Assembly: GCF_902459615.1 (NCBI RefSeq)
Contig: NZ_CABPSA010000012.1
Location: 47,979-111,978 of the forward strand
Length of the DNA: 64,000 bases
Direction of reading: 5' to 3'
From: Pandoraea commovens
GTDB taxonomy: Bacteria > Pseudomonadota > Gammaproteobacteria > Burkholderiales > Burkholderiaceae
Part shown: in pieces, positions 45,479 to 55,325 of the stretch
Numbering within the stretch: the first letter of the stretch is position 1
How the letters are laid out: each line of letters begins with the position of its first letter
Notes under the pieces: generated by a model
What the model was told of the DNA's origin: nothing
The model's input: only the letters and a program-made list of their open reading frames with translations
Database searches by the model: none
Program-made: the position numbers and the translations under genes

Positions 45479-47001
45479 AGCATCACCCCCGCGTCGGCGG
45501 CCAGATCAACCACGGTGTCGCGAAACACGTTTGCGCGATGCTCGTAGTTGCGGAACATGTCGAAGCTCGCGCAGGCCGGCGAGAGCAGCACGGCATCGCC
45601 GGGCTGCGCCAGACGGGCGGCTTCGCGTGTGGCGTCTTCCAGCGTCGCGGCGTCGATCAGATCGACGCCGGTGTCCGTGAGCGCTTCGCGCAGCAGCGGC
45701 GCGTCGCGACCGATCAGCAGAACCGCGCGCGCGTGATGCGCGACCGGATTGGCCAGCGGCGAGAAGTCCTGCCCCTTGCCGTCGCCGCCGAGAATCAGGA
45801 GCAGCTTCTTTTCGAGCCCCGTAATCGCCGCGACCGTCGCGCCGACGTTGGTGCCCTTGCTGTCGTCGTAGAACTCGACTTCGTTGATCGTAGCGACGAG
45901 CTGAACACGATGCGGCTCGCCCGGATACTCGCGCAGGCCGTGCAGCAGCTTGGCCAGCGGCAGATCGATCGCGCGCGCGAGTGCGAGCGCCGCCAGGGCG
46001 TTCGCCGCGTTGTGCTGACCGCGGATGCGCAACGCGTCAGCTGGCATCAGGCGTTTGCCCAGCACCTCGACGGTCGCTTCCGGCGTGCCGGCCTTACGAC
46101 GCTTGGGCGCGGGCGGCGCGTCGTCGCGCGTGTAACCCTCGACCAGCCACCACATGCCGCCTTCCATCTCCAGACCGAAGTCGCCCACGGCGTCGGGCTT
46201 GCCCGTGCCGAAGGTCACCACGTTGGCTTCTGGCGACGCGAAGGCGATCACACGGGCGTCGTCGCGATTGAGCACGCGCACGGTGTTCTCACCGAAGATG
46301 CGTGCTTTGGCCCTGGCGTAGGCGTCCATATCGCCGTGCCAGTCCAGATGGTCTTGCGTGATATTGAGAACGGCCGCCGCATCGGGGGCGAGCGAATGCG
46401 TCGTCTCCAACTGGAAGCTGGAGAGTTCGAGGACCCAGACGTCGGGGAGCGTGGCGTCGGCGATGCACTCGCTCAGACGGTCGAGCGCCGACGGGCTGAT
46501 GTTGCCCGCCACCGCCGTACGCTTGCCTGCGCGGCGGCACAGCAACCCGGTGAGACTCGTCGTCGTGGTCTTGCCGTTCGTGCCGGTAATCGCGAGCACC
46601 TTCGGCGCGTAACCGCTCGTCGACTGCATGTGACGCAAGGCCTGCGCGAAGAACTCGATTTCGCCCCACACCGGAACGCCGCGCTCGGCCGCCTCGGCCA
46701 GCAGCGCCGTCATGTCTTCGCCGAGCGGCGAGAGGCCCGGGCTGATGCCGATAAGTTCGATGTCGTCGAGCAACGCGTCGATCTGACCGGCGAATGCGCC
46801 GCCCACGAATTCGGCTTGCGGCGCGTCGATGCGCAGGGTCGCCACGTTCGGCGGTGTCTCCGACGACGCAAAGCGCGTGTCGGCTGCACGCACTCGGCAG
46901 CCGTAACGCGCGCACCAACGCGCCATCGCCAGGCCGGACTCTCCCAGACCCAGGATCAGGACACGCGGTTGCCAGGATTCACCAAACTTCTCGCCGAACA
47001 C
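45475..47001 (-). CDS. murD: UDP-N-acetylmuramoylalanine-D-glutamate ligase
   Basis: MurD adds D-Glu to UDP-MurNAc-L-Ala. The 508-residue protein has [13 protein letters not shown] at the N-terminus and the ATP loop GTNGKTTTT. It is longer than the usual 440-450 residues: a proline/lysine-rich insertion ([10 protein letters not shown] region) lies in the second half. The start codon is GTG at 47001 with GGAAAG upstream. A gap of 209 bp separates it from mraY. Confidence 0.97.
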   Translation of the reverse strand: MFGEKFGESWQPRVLILGLGESGLAMARWCARYGCRVRAADTRFASSETPPNVATLRIDAPQAEFVGGAFAGQIDALLDDIELIGISPGLSPLGEDMTALLAEAAERGVPVWGEIEFFAQALRHMQSTSGYAPKVLAITGTNGKTTTTSLTGLLCRRAGKRTAVAGNISPSALDRLSECIADATLPDVWVLELSSFQLETTHSLAPDAAAVLNITQDHLDWHGDMDAYARAKARIFGENTVRVLNRDDARVIAFASPEANVVTFGTGKPDAVGDFGLEMEGGMWWLVEGYTRDDAPPAPKRRKAGTPEATVEVLGKRLMPADALRIRGQHNAANALAALALARAIDLPLAKLLHGLREYPGEPHRVQLVATINEVEFYDDSKGTNVGATVAAITGLEKKLLLILGGDGKGQDFSPLANPVAHHARAVLLIGRDAPLLREALTDTGVDLIDAATLEDATREAARLAQPGDAVLLSPACASFDMFRNYEHRANVFRDTVVDLAADAGVML

Positions 47002-47210
47002 GTCGCTCTTTCCTTTATCGATTCAAACAACCTACGAATGCATCGCTTCAACGACACCGATCTACTGCTATCGGCGCGAGCGGCCTTACCTTTAATTCCA
47101 CTTGCACGAAAGCGACTTCACAAATTTGCGAAGTCGCTATCTTGTGACTTCCTGCCAGCCACGTCTCGTCTTGTTTCGTCTCGTTACGTAGAGACACGCC
47201 GACAGCAGCG
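47002..47210 (-). other. Spacer between mraY and murD with a 9-bp hairpin
   Basis: AGCGACTTC (47111-47119) pairs with GAAGTCGCT (47130-47138) around a 10-base loop. No T run follows on the minus strand. No gene is seen. The spacer is AT-richer than its flanks and may hold an internal promoter for murD onward. Confidence 0.5.
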
Positions 47211-48380
47211 TCAGCGCAGCTTCAACGTCGACAAGCCGATCAGCACCAGCATCAGCGTGATGATCCAGAAACGGACCACCACCTGCGTTTCTTTCCATCC
47301 CGACAATTCGAAGTGGTGATGCAGCGGCGCCATCTTGAAGATGCGCCGCCCTTCGCCGTATCGCTTCTTGGTGTATTTGAACCAGGTGACCTGCAACATC
47401 ACCGACAGCGTTTCCGCGACGAACACACCGCCCATCACGAACAGCACGACTTCCTGTCGCACGATCACGGCGACCGTGCCGAGCGCGCCGCCGAGTGCCA
47501 GTGCGCCCACGTCGCCCATGAACACCTGCGCCGGATGCGTGTTGAACCATAGGAACGCCAACCCCGCCCCCGACATCGCCGAACAGAACACGAGCAACTC
47601 GCCCGCGCCCGGTATGTGAGGGAACAGCAGGTACTTCGAGTACACGACGTTACCCATCACGTAAGCGAACACGCCGAGTGCCGCACCGACCAGCACGACT
47701 GGCATGATGACCAGCCCGTCGAGGCCGTCCGTGAGGTTAACGGCGTTGGACGAGCCGACGATGACAAAGTAGGTCAGCGCGATGAAACCAAACACGCCGA
47801 GCGGGTAGCTCATCGTCTTGAAGAACGGCACGATGAAGTCTGCTTTCGGCGGCAAATCGAGCGGGAAGCCGTTACGCACCCAGCTGATAAACAACTCGAA
47901 GACCTTCAGGTTGCTCGTCTCCGAGACGGAGAACGCCAGATAAATGGCGGCGAACAGACCGATGATCGATTGCCAGAAATACTTCTCGCGCGACGACATG
48001 CCGCGCGGGTCCTTGAAGACGACTTTCCGGTAATCGTCGATCCAGCCGATGATCCCGAAGCCCAGCGTGACCAGCAGCACGATCCAGATGAAACGGTTGC
48101 TCAGATCCGCCCAGAGCAGCGTGGCGACGGTAATGCCGATGAGAATCAGCACGCCGCCCATCGTGGGCGTACCCGACTTCACAAGGTGCGTCTGCGGGCC
48201 GTCGGTACGCACGGCCTGACCCACCTTCATCTCGGCGAGCTTGCGAATGACCATCGGCCCGAACGAGAGCCCGATCACCAGCGCCGTGAGGCTTGCCATC
48301 ACGGCCCGAAACGTCAGGTAGTTGAACACGCGCAAATAGCTCGCATCCGCTTGCAGCCATTGCGCCAACGTCAGCAACAT
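47211..48380 (-). CDS. mraY: Phospho-N-acetylmuramoyl-pentapeptide transferase
   Basis: MraY transfers phospho-MurNAc-pentapeptide to undecaprenyl phosphate, giving lipid I. The 389-residue protein has ten membrane helices and the conserved DDYRK and NLTDGLDGL catalytic aspartate loops. It ends in the HHHFE motif region ([13 protein letters not shown]). The length is slightly above E. coli (360). The start is ATG at 48380, 15 bp after murF, with GGA upstream. Confidence 0.98.
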   Translation of the reverse strand: MLLTLAQWLQADASYLRVFNYLTFRAVMASLTALVIGLSFGPMVIRKLAEMKVGQAVRTDGPQTHLVKSGTPTMGGVLILIGITVATLLWADLSNRFIWIVLLVTLGFGIIGWIDDYRKVVFKDPRGMSSREKYFWQSIIGLFAAIYLAFSVSETSNLKVFELFISWVRNGFPLDLPPKADFIVPFFKTMSYPLGVFGFIALTYFVIVGSSNAVNLTDGLDGLVIMPVVLVGAALGVFAYVMGNVVYSKYLLFPHIPGAGELLVFCSAMSGAGLAFLWFNTHPAQVFMGDVGALALGGALGTVAVIVRQEVVLFVMGGVFVAETLSVMLQVTWFKYTKKRYGEGRRIFKMAPLHHHFELSGWKETQVVVRFWIITLMLVLIGLSTLKLR

Positions 48381-48395
48381 TCCATCAATCCTTTA

Positions 48396-49820
48396 TCACT
48401 TGGCCGGGGCGTTGCCGCCCCCGCTTTCACTCGTCGCGCGCAACTGTTCGAGCACGCGCTCCATCCGCATAAAGCGGCTTCCCTTCACCAGCACCGTTGC
48501 CGGCGCACTCAACGTGGCGTTCAGCGTCGCTACGAGCGGCGCCACGTCGTTCACATCCGAAAAATGTTCACCGCCGTCGCCGAACGCGACAACGCTGGCC
48601 TGCGTCTGTTCACCCATCGCGAGCAGGCGATCGATACCGCGCTGTGCGGCGTATTCGCCCACTTCGCGGTGGAATGCGGGACCGTTGTCACCGACCTCGC
48701 CCATGTCGCCGAGCACCAGGACACGCGGTGCGGGCGTCTGCGCAAGTACGTCGATTGCGGCCAATACGGAATCGGGGTTCGCATTATAGGTGTCGTCGAT
48801 CAGCGTGACACCTGCGAGCGGTCCCTTCGACAGCGTGGACACCTGAAGTCGGCCTTTGACGGCAGAGAAAGCTTCGAGTGCCCGCACGATCGAACCAATG
48901 TCCACGTGCGCACCCAGTGCGCAGGCGATCGCGGCCAGCGCGTTGCGTGCGTTGTGCTCGCCCAGCAGTGGGAGCGTGAGCGAGAACTCGCCAGCGGGCG
49001 AGGCCACGCGCAACACACGCGTTGCTACGTCGTACCGCCCCGACACGGCCGCACGCGCATCCAGCGCGAAGTCCAGTACGCGACGCTTGCCCGCCACCTC
49101 GCGCCACATCGGTGCGAATTCGCTCTCAGCCGGGAAGACGGCCACGCCGTCGCCGGGCAGCGCCGCCAGCACAGCCGAATGCTCTTCGGCCACGGCGGCC
49201 ACGTTCACCATGAATTCCTGATGCTCGCGTTGCGCGTTGTTGATGACGGCCACCGTCGGCTGCGCGATCTTCGCCAGATACGCGGTCTCGCCCGGGTGAT
49301 TCATGCCGAGTTCGAGCACCGCGAGCTTGTCGCCGTCTTTCAGACGGAACAGCGTCAGCGGCAGGCCGATGTCGTTGTTGAAGTTTCCGGCGGTCGCCAG
49401 ACGTGCGTCCGCGCCCGCCGCCTCGGCGAAGATCGCCGAGATCATTTCCTTGACGGTCGTCTTGCCGTTGCTTCCCGTGACCGCGACGACCGGAATCGCG
49501 AAGCGGCGACGCCATGCGGCGGCCAGTTCGCCCAGCGCGATGCGCGTGTCGGGCACGATCAGCGCAGGTGTCTCGAAACCGTCCGGCACGTGGGTCGCGA
49601 CCACGGCGGCTGCGCCTGCGCGCGCCACGTCGGCCAGAAAATCGTGTGCATCGAAACGCTCGCCCTTGAGCGCCACGAACAGATCGCCCGGCTGCACCGA
49701 ACGGCTATCCGTCACGATGCGGGCAAACGCCGTCGACGGTGCGCCGGTGACGCGCGAATCCGTCACGGCAGCCTGTGCGTCGCTCAGTTGCCACATGAAC
49801 TTTTGCATCGTCGGCGTCAT
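48396..49820 (-). CDS. murF: UDP-MurNAc-tripeptide D-alanyl-D-alanine ligase
   Basis: MurF adds D-Ala-D-Ala to the tripeptide, completing the cytoplasmic precursor. The 474-residue protein has the ATP loop GSNGKTTVKEM and the MurF-type DDTYNANPDS motif. The start overlaps the murE stop by 4 bp. Confidence 0.98.
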   Translation of the reverse strand: MTPTMQKFMWQLSDAQAAVTDSRVTGAPSTAFARIVTDSRSVQPGDLFVALKGERFDAHDFLADVARAGAAAVVATHVPDGFETPALIVPDTRIALGELAAAWRRRFAIPVVAVTGSNGKTTVKEMISAIFAEAAGADARLATAGNFNNDIGLPLTLFRLKDGDKLAVLELGMNHPGETAYLAKIAQPTVAVINNAQREHQEFMVNVAAVAEEHSAVLAALPGDGVAVFPAESEFAPMWREVAGKRRVLDFALDARAAVSGRYDVATRVLRVASPAGEFSLTLPLLGEHNARNALAAIACALGAHVDIGSIVRALEAFSAVKGRLQVSTLSKGPLAGVTLIDDTYNANPDSVLAAIDVLAQTPAPRVLVLGDMGEVGDNGPAFHREVGEYAAQRGIDRLLAMGEQTQASVVAFGDGGEHFSDVNDVAPLVATLNATLSAPATVLVKGSRFMRMERVLEQLRATSESGGGNAPAK

Positions 49821-51400
49821 TCGCCACCTCCGCGCACCGTGGTCGCACGCGCAGCGAGTGCCAGACGCGCGTGTTCCTGATCGGAGAACGGCCGCTTCTT
49901 ACCCATGATTTCCTGTGTACTTTCGTGTCCCTTGCCCGCGATCAGCACGACGTCTGCGGCCTGCGCGCCGCGCACGGCCTGAAGAATCGCGCTTGCGCGG
50001 TCTTCGATGCGACGCGCGGCGTCCGGCTGCGCGAGACCGGCAGCGATCTGCGTCATGATCTCGGCGGGCACTTCGGTGCGCGGGTTGTCGCTCGTGAGCA
50101 CGATGGCATCCGCCAGACGCTCGGCCACCGCCCCCATCTGCGGACGCTTGCCCGCATCCCGATCACCGCCGCAACCGAACACGCAGACGAGCTTGCCGCC
50201 GCGTGCTTGCGTGACCGGCCGCAGGGCGGCCAGCGTTTTGTCGAGTGCGTCGGGCGTATGGGCGTAATCGATCACCACCAGCGGTTGCCCCGGTTGTCCG
50301 ATCTGCTCCATGCGGCCAGACACCGGCGCGAGCGTCGCAAGTCCGGCGATGGCGGCATCTTGCGCGACACCGGCGGCCAGCGCTGCGCCCAGCACGGCAA
50401 GGGCGTTGCTAATGTTGAACTCACCGATCAGCGGTACCGTCACTTGCTGGCTCTGATCGTCGATATGCAGTGTGAAGCGCGTGCCCGCAGTCGTGGCGCG
50501 AATGTCTTCCGCACGCAGCACGCGATTGCCATGTGCCGACGTCGCGGCGCCGTGAATGCCGTATTCGAAGACCGGTGTCTTGCCAGCCAGACGCGTCAGC
50601 AAACGCTGCCCCATCGCATCGTCGCGATTGATGACCGCCGCCTTCAGTCCCGGCCAGTCGAACAGGCGCGTCTTGGCCGCTTCGTACTCGGCCATCGTGC
50701 CGTGATAGTCGAGGTGGTCCTGCGTCAGGTTAGTGAACACCGCCACGTCGAACGCCACACCGTTCACGCGTCCCTGATACAAACCGTGCGACGACACCTC
50801 CATCGCGACCGCCGCAGCGCCTTGCGCGCGCAGATCCTCGAGGCTGTGTTGCAACTGGACGGCGTCGGGCGTGGTGAAGCCCGTCACGGTGAGATGACCG
50901 GGGAAGCCGCTGCCCAGCGTACCGATCACGGCGCTGCGCACGTTCGCCTTCGAGAGCAATTGCGCCAGCCATTGGCTGCACGACGTCTTGCCGTTGGTGC
51001 CCGTCACGCCGAACATCGTCATGCCGACGCTCGGCTCGCCGTACCACAGCGCCGCCAGCGGGCCTGCGAGCCAGTCGAGGCGCGCCACGCCAAACTGCGG
51101 CACGTTGGCGAGCGACGTAAGCGATGCGGGCCAGGTGAAATCGTCGCTCTGCCAGAGCACCGCAGCAGCACCGCGCTCGACGGCATCGGCAATGAAGCCA
51201 CGACTGTCGGCACCCTTGACCGCGTAGGCGACGAACACATCTCCCGGCATCACGCGACGGCTATCCGCATGCAACGTGGCACCCGCCGCCACCGTGCGGC
51301 GCAGCCAGTCCCACGCCTGCGCGAGCGCGGCGCGATCGGTGGCATCCGCGACCATGGCGAACGTGGCGGGATTTTGCGGCGTCGGGGTCACGGTGCCCAT
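49817..51400 (-). CDS. murE: UDP-MurNAc-L-Ala-D-Glu:meso-DAP ligase
   Basis: MurE adds the third amino acid. The 527-residue protein has GTNGKTSCSQWL and the DNPRTE motif, whose DNPR signature marks specificity for meso-diaminopimelate rather than lysine. It is longer than E. coli MurE (495). The ATG at 51400 lies 13 bp inside the end of ftsI, in another frame. Confidence 0.98.
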   Translation of the reverse strand: MGTVTPTPQNPATFAMVADATDRAALAQAWDWLRRTVAAGATLHADSRRVMPGDVFVAYAVKGADSRGFIADAVERGAAAVLWQSDDFTWPASLTSLANVPQFGVARLDWLAGPLAALWYGEPSVGMTMFGVTGTNGKTSCSQWLAQLLSKANVRSAVIGTLGSGFPGHLTVTGFTTPDAVQLQHSLEDLRAQGAAAVAMEVSSHGLYQGRVNGVAFDVAVFTNLTQDHLDYHGTMAEYEAAKTRLFDWPGLKAAVINRDDAMGQRLLTRLAGKTPVFEYGIHGAATSAHGNRVLRAEDIRATTAGTRFTLHIDDQSQQVTVPLIGEFNISNALAVLGAALAAGVAQDAAIAGLATLAPVSGRMEQIGQPGQPLVVIDYAHTPDALDKTLAALRPVTQARGGKLVCVFGCGGDRDAGKRPQMGAVAERLADAIVLTSDNPRTEVPAEIMTQIAAGLAQPDAARRIEDRASAILQAVRGAQAADVVLIAGKGHESTQEIMGKKRPFSDQEHARLALAARATTVRGGGE

Positions 51401-53163
51401 GGCTCGCTCTCCTCCACCTTGTCGCTCACGACGAGCTTCGTCACCGGCGAATCCGGCACCACGTTCAGTGCCCGCAACGTCCCGCCCACAATCGACGCGA
51501 ACGCCGGACCGGCAGCCACGCCACCGTAGTGAGAACCGCGACCCGGCTCATCAAGCGTGACCGCCACGATGATGCGCGGCTCGGACATCGGCGCCATGCC
51601 GACGAACGATGCGCGGTACTTGCTCTTGTCGTATCCCTTGCCCGATTGCTTGTAGGCCGTACCGGTCTTGCCGCCCACGCGATATCCGATCACCTGAGCG
51701 CGCGTGGCCGTGCCGCCGGGCGACGTCACCATTTCCAGCATCTTGCGCACTTCGCGTGCAGTCGCCGGAGAAATCACCGGCGTTCCCTTCACGGTACTGC
51801 CGTCCGTCTTATAGATGGAGATCGGCAGCAACTCGCCGTCATGGGCGAAGACGGTGTAAGCACGCGCCAGTTGAATCAGCGAGGCCGACAGCCCGTAGCC
51901 GTAACCCATCGTCGCCTGCTCGATCGGACGCCAGCTCTTGGCCGGACGCAGACGTCCCGCCACAGCCCCCGGGAAGCCGAGCTTCGGTGCCTGACCGAGG
52001 CCGACGCTGGTAAACATGTCCCACATGTCCTGCGGTTTCATCATCAGCGCGATCTTCGCCGTACCGATGTTGCTCGACTTCTGAATGACACCGGCCACCG
52101 TGAGCATGCCGTAGTCGTGGGTATCGGTAATGTTCGCGCCGAAGAAGTTGGCGCGGCCCGTGGTCATGACCGTCGACGTCGGCTTCACATAACCGTTTTC
52201 CATCGCAGCGGCGATGGTGATCGGCTTCATGATGGAACCGGGCTCGAAGGTGTCGGTGATGACGCGGTTGCGAAGCTGCGCGCCCGTCAGGTTCGTGCGG
52301 TTGTTGGGGTTGTACGTCGGCAGGTTGGCCAGCGCGAGCACCTCGCCCGTGCGCACGTCGAGCACCACAGCGCTGGCGGCTTTCGCGCCGGTGCGCTCCA
52401 TGGCGTCCTTGAGTTCGCTGTAGGCGAGGAACTGGATCTTGCTATCGATCGAGAGCGTAATGTCGTGCCCGTCGCGCGGCTGCGCGAGGATGTCGATATC
52501 CTCGACCACGCGTCCCAGACGGTCCTTGATCACCCGGCGGCTGCCCGGCGTTGCCGCCAGATCCTTCTGCATCGACAGTTCGACGCCTTCCTGACCGATA
52601 TCCTCGACGTTCGTAAAGCCGACCACGTGCGCCGCGATCTCGCCTTCCGGATAGAAGCGTTTGTACTCCTTGCGCTGATACACGCCAGGGATGTCGAGGT
52701 CTGCGACTTGCTTGGCTACGTCGGGCAGGACCTGACGCTTCACATAGACGAAGCTCTTTTCCTGATTGAATTTGCGACGCAGATCCGACTCGCTCATCTC
52801 GAGCAGCTTCGAGAGCTGACGCACCTGCTGCGTCGAGACGTCATCGGGCACGTCTTCCGGAATCGCCCAGATGGCCTTGACGGGCAGACTGGTGGCAAGC
52901 ACCTGTCCGTTACGGTCGAACACTTTGCCGCGCGTGGCGGACATCTCCAGTGTGCGTTCGTAACGGCTCTCGCCCTGACGTTGATAGAAGGCGTTGCCCG
53001 GCCCCTGAATCCAGAAGGCACGCGCGACCAGCGACGCGAACGCGCCGAAGATCACGAAGACGAGCATCTTCGAGCGCCACATCGGCAGACGCACGGACAG
53101 GACCGGGCTGGCAGAGAACTGCACATCCTTGGTCTTGGCCTTAGCGTCCTTGCGGCGAATCAT
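51388..53163 (-). CDS. ftsI: Septal transpeptidase FtsI (PBP3)
   Basis: FtsI cross-links septal peptidoglycan and activates FtsW. The 591-residue class B penicillin-binding protein has one N-terminal membrane helix (about residues 30-50) and a pedestal domain. The transpeptidase domain carries the SxxK active site in GSIMKPIT, SSN and KTGTA. The start overlaps the ftsL stop by 4 bp. It is a beta-lactam target. Confidence 0.98.
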   Translation of the reverse strand: MIRRKDAKAKTKDVQFSASPVLSVRLPMWRSKMLVFVIFGAFASLVARAFWIQGPGNAFYQRQGESRYERTLEMSATRGKVFDRNGQVLATSLPVKAIWAIPEDVPDDVSTQQVRQLSKLLEMSESDLRRKFNQEKSFVYVKRQVLPDVAKQVADLDIPGVYQRKEYKRFYPEGEIAAHVVGFTNVEDIGQEGVELSMQKDLAATPGSRRVIKDRLGRVVEDIDILAQPRDGHDITLSIDSKIQFLAYSELKDAMERTGAKAASAVVLDVRTGEVLALANLPTYNPNNRTNLTGAQLRNRVITDTFEPGSIMKPITIAAAMENGYVKPTSTVMTTGRANFFGANITDTHDYGMLTVAGVIQKSSNIGTAKIALMMKPQDMWDMFTSVGLGQAPKLGFPGAVAGRLRPAKSWRPIEQATMGYGYGLSASLIQLARAYTVFAHDGELLPISIYKTDGSTVKGTPVISPATAREVRKMLEMVTSPGGTATRAQVIGYRVGGKTGTAYKQSGKGYDKSKYRASFVGMAPMSEPRIIVAVTLDEPGRGSHYGGVAAGPAFASIVGGTLRALNVVPDSPVTKLVVSDKVEESEPWAP

Positions 53164-53504
53164 CGTTTGCCTCCGCTCGCAGGGGCGGACGCGGCGCTTG
53201 CGGTCGGCACCGGCACGTCCACCATCGCGCCCGTACTTCCGGCGGGTGCGGACAGATATTGCGTGCGGCCGGGCGAGACAGCCTGCATCTTCAGGTCGCT
53301 GCGCGCGACGCTCTCGATACGGGCGCTCTTGCTCTGCGCGCTCTGCTCATACTGGAGACGGTCCCAGTCCTGCAACAATTGATGCTCGAGCGCCTGCTCG
53401 CGGTTCAGTTCGACGAACGTGCCGCGCGCACGGTATTGCGCATTGATCAGGGAAAGGGCGCAGCCGATCAGCACTGCGAGCAGGAGGATATTGAGCCGGC
53501 TCAT
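53160..53504 (-). CDS. ftsL: Cell division protein FtsL
   Basis: FtsL is a small bitopic protein of the FtsQLB complex. The 114-residue protein has a membrane helix at residues 3-20, then a periplasmic coiled-coil part (about 25-75, [12 protein letters not shown]) and a Pro/Ala-rich end. It overlaps rsmH and ftsI by 4 bp on each side, in the usual place. Confidence 0.95.
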   Translation of the reverse strand: MSRLNILLLAVLIGCALSLINAQYRARGTFVELNREQALEHQLLQDWDRLQYEQSAQSKSARIESVARSDLKMQAVSPGRTQYLSAPAGSTGAMVDVPVPTASAASAPASGGKR

Positions 53505-54454
53505 GTCGACACCCGCTCCATGACCCGCATGATCGCCGAGCGCGAACGAGCGTTCGCCTCCACCTCGGCGGCGGACGGCTTGATCTTGCGGCGGGCTTTG
53601 AAAGGCGGCTCTGGAATTTCGTGAGCGCGCAGCGGCACGCGGCGATCCACCGCCGGCGCGCTTGAGCGAGCCTGCATGAAGCGCTTCACGATCCGGTCTT
53701 CCAGTGAATGAAAGCTGATCGCCACGAGTCTGCCTCCCGTTTCGAGGACATCGGCCGCCACATCCAGTGCTATCTGCAAGTCCGCAAGCTCTTGATTGAC
53801 GTGAATCCGTAGAGCCTGAAAGGTACGTGTTGCCGGGTCCTTGCCCTTCTCACGGGTTTTGACGGCGCCCGCCACGATCGCGGCAAGCTCGCGTGTACTG
53901 ACGAGAGGCCCGAGGCGGTCGGCGTCTGCCCGGCGAGCAACAAGCGCCTTTGCAATCTGAAAAGCAAACCGTTCTTCCCCATAGTCCTTGATGACCTCCG
54001 TCATTTCTTCCAGCGTTGCCCGGGCCAGCCAATCGGCAGCCGACTCGCCGCGCGTGGGATCCATGCGCATATCGAGCGGACCGTCGGCCCGAAAACTGAA
54101 TCCGCGCGCCGGGTCGTCGATTTGCGGCGACGACACGCCCAGGTCCAGCAAAACGCCCGACACCTTGTCGATACCGCGCCGGGCTAGCGCCTCGCGCAAC
54201 GTCGCGAAGCTCTCGTGCTCAATCGAAAATCGCGGATCGGCAATCTTTGCCGCCTCCGCGATCGCTTGGGGATCCTTGTCGAATGCGATCAGCCTCCCCT
54301 GGGCACCCAGCCGCTCGAGCAGCCTGCGGCTGTGCCCGCCGCGGCCGAACGTGCCGTCGACGTAGACGCCATCGTCGCGCCACAGCAAGGCATCCACGGC
54401 CTCCTCTAGCAGGACCGTGCGGTGCTGCATTACCGTTTCCACCGCGTGCGCCAT
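53501..54454 (-). CDS. rsmH: 16S rRNA (cytosine1402-N4)-methyltransferase
   Basis: RsmH (MraW) methylates C1402 of 16S rRNA in the P site. The 317-residue protein has the SAM loop [11 protein letters not shown] and the [13 protein letters not shown] motif. ATG at 54454 has AGGTGG upstream; ATG at 54430 is an alternative. It is the second gene of the dcw cluster, 22 bp after mraZ. Confidence 0.97.
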   Translation of the reverse strand: MAHAVETVMQHRTVLLEEAVDALLWRDDGVYVDGTFGRGGHSRRLLERLGAQGRLIAFDKDPQAIAEAAKIADPRFSIEHESFATLREALARRGIDKVSGVLLDLGVSSPQIDDPARGFSFRADGPLDMRMDPTRGESAADWLARATLEEMTEVIKDYGEERFAFQIAKALVARRADADRLGPLVSTRELAAIVAGAVKTREKGKDPATRTFQALRIHVNQELADLQIALDVAADVLETGGRLVAISFHSLEDRIVKRFMQARSSAPAVDRRVPLRAHEIPEPPFKARRKIKPSAAEVEANARSRSAIMRVMERVST

Positions 54455-54476
54455 GCTCGTCGGACCACCTGATCTG

Positions 54477-54905
54477 TCAAAAAGTGAAGTTCTTCAGTGC
54501 TTCCGGCATGCCCTGCGCCATCGCCGCCTGTTCCTTGGCGGCATACGTCGCGGCATCCCAGAGTTCGAAATGACTGCCCATGCCCAGCAGCATGACTTCC
54601 TTGTCCATGCCCGCGGCGGCGCGCAATTCGGGCGCCACCAGGACACGGCCCGCCGAATCCATCTCGACGTCGGCTGCGTTGCCCAGGAAGATGCGTCGCC
54701 ACCAGTGCGCGTCCATCGGCAGTGCGGCGATCTTGCCGCGGAAGATCTCCCATTCGGGACGCGGGAACAGCAGCAGACATCCATCCGGGTGCTTGGTGAT
54801 CGTCACCTTGCCTTCAGCGTCGCCCTGAAGCACGTCACGGTGCCGGGCCGGAATCGACATCCGTCCCTTTGCATCCAGTGAAAGTGCCGAGGCTCCCTGA
54901 AACAC
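54477..54905 (-). CDS. mraZ: Transcriptional regulator MraZ
   Basis: MraZ is a ring-forming DNA-binding protein that controls the dcw cluster, including its own gene. The 142-residue protein has two AbrB-like halves with the DxxxR motifs [13 protein letters not shown] and [13 protein letters not shown]. The start is GTG at 54905 with GGGAG upstream; an ATG overlapping it (54905-54907) is in another frame. It is the first gene of the cluster, behind a promoter covered by MraZ-type repeats. Confidence 0.96.
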   Translation of the reverse strand: MFQGASALSLDAKGRMSIPARHRDVLQGDAEGKVTITKHPDGCLLLFPRPEWEIFRGKIAALPMDAHWWRRIFLGNAADVEMDSAGRVLVAPELRAAAGMDKEVMLLGMGSHFELWDAATYAAKEQAAMAQGMPEALKNFTF

Positions 54906-54971
54906 ATGCGCTCCCGTGAGGTTTCGTCTGCCTGCCCGTCATGCCGAAAGAGAAAGATTTTGTGCTCTACA

Positions 54972-55034
54972 CCACACAAAAATACACTTTCTCACACTAT
55001 TTCCCACTTTAGAGGAGAGTGTATGGGCGGTCAA
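54972..55034 (-). promoter_or_regulatory. mraZ (dcw) promoter with four-copy MraZ box
   Basis: On the minus strand TTGACC (55029-55034), 17 bp and TAAAGT (55006-55011) form a good sigma-70 promoter starting near 54999. Four GTG-type repeats (GTGGGA, GTGTGA, GTGTAT, GTGTGG) occupy 55002-55007, 54992-54997, 54982-54987 and 54972-54977, exactly 10 bp apart. They run from the -10 into the leader. The context AAAGTGGG/AAAGTGT fits known MraZ operators, so repression of the cluster by MraZ is likely. Confidence 0.85.
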
Positions 55035-55325
55035 GCGTTTCGCCCATTTTTCAGAGGGAATTTGGTAGTCAGAACAATGACTTAGCTCACTTTCCTAAAG
55101 TTGGAAAACGGAATTTTGTCAGGAAAATTAAAGACATAAGTGCGATAGTGAAAGTGGAACCTCATATTTTGAGCATCACTTCGCGCGAGGCCCGTCGGTA
55201 CTGTCGATACGGCGTAGTGCGCGCTCACGCCGTGCCGACACCGTGGAAAACCGGCCGGCACGCACTTACACGAAGGGGATCGATGCAGGAGGCAGGGGGT
55301 CTTTCGGGGAGTTCTTGCGTACGCT
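55035..55325. other. AT-richer intergenic region upstream of the dcw promoter
   Basis: No gene is supported. ATGGGCG (55023-55029) and CGCCCAT (55041-55047) followed by five T form a plus-strand terminator-like hairpin across the mraZ -35. 55048-55160 is unusually AT-rich and may act as an upstream promoter element. The rest is featureless up to the coq7 stop. Confidence 0.45.

Noticed and set aside
54906-55325. RNase P RNA gene, considered because of the region upstream of mraZ
   Set aside because: The conserved GAGGAAAGTCC-type core is not present on either strand.
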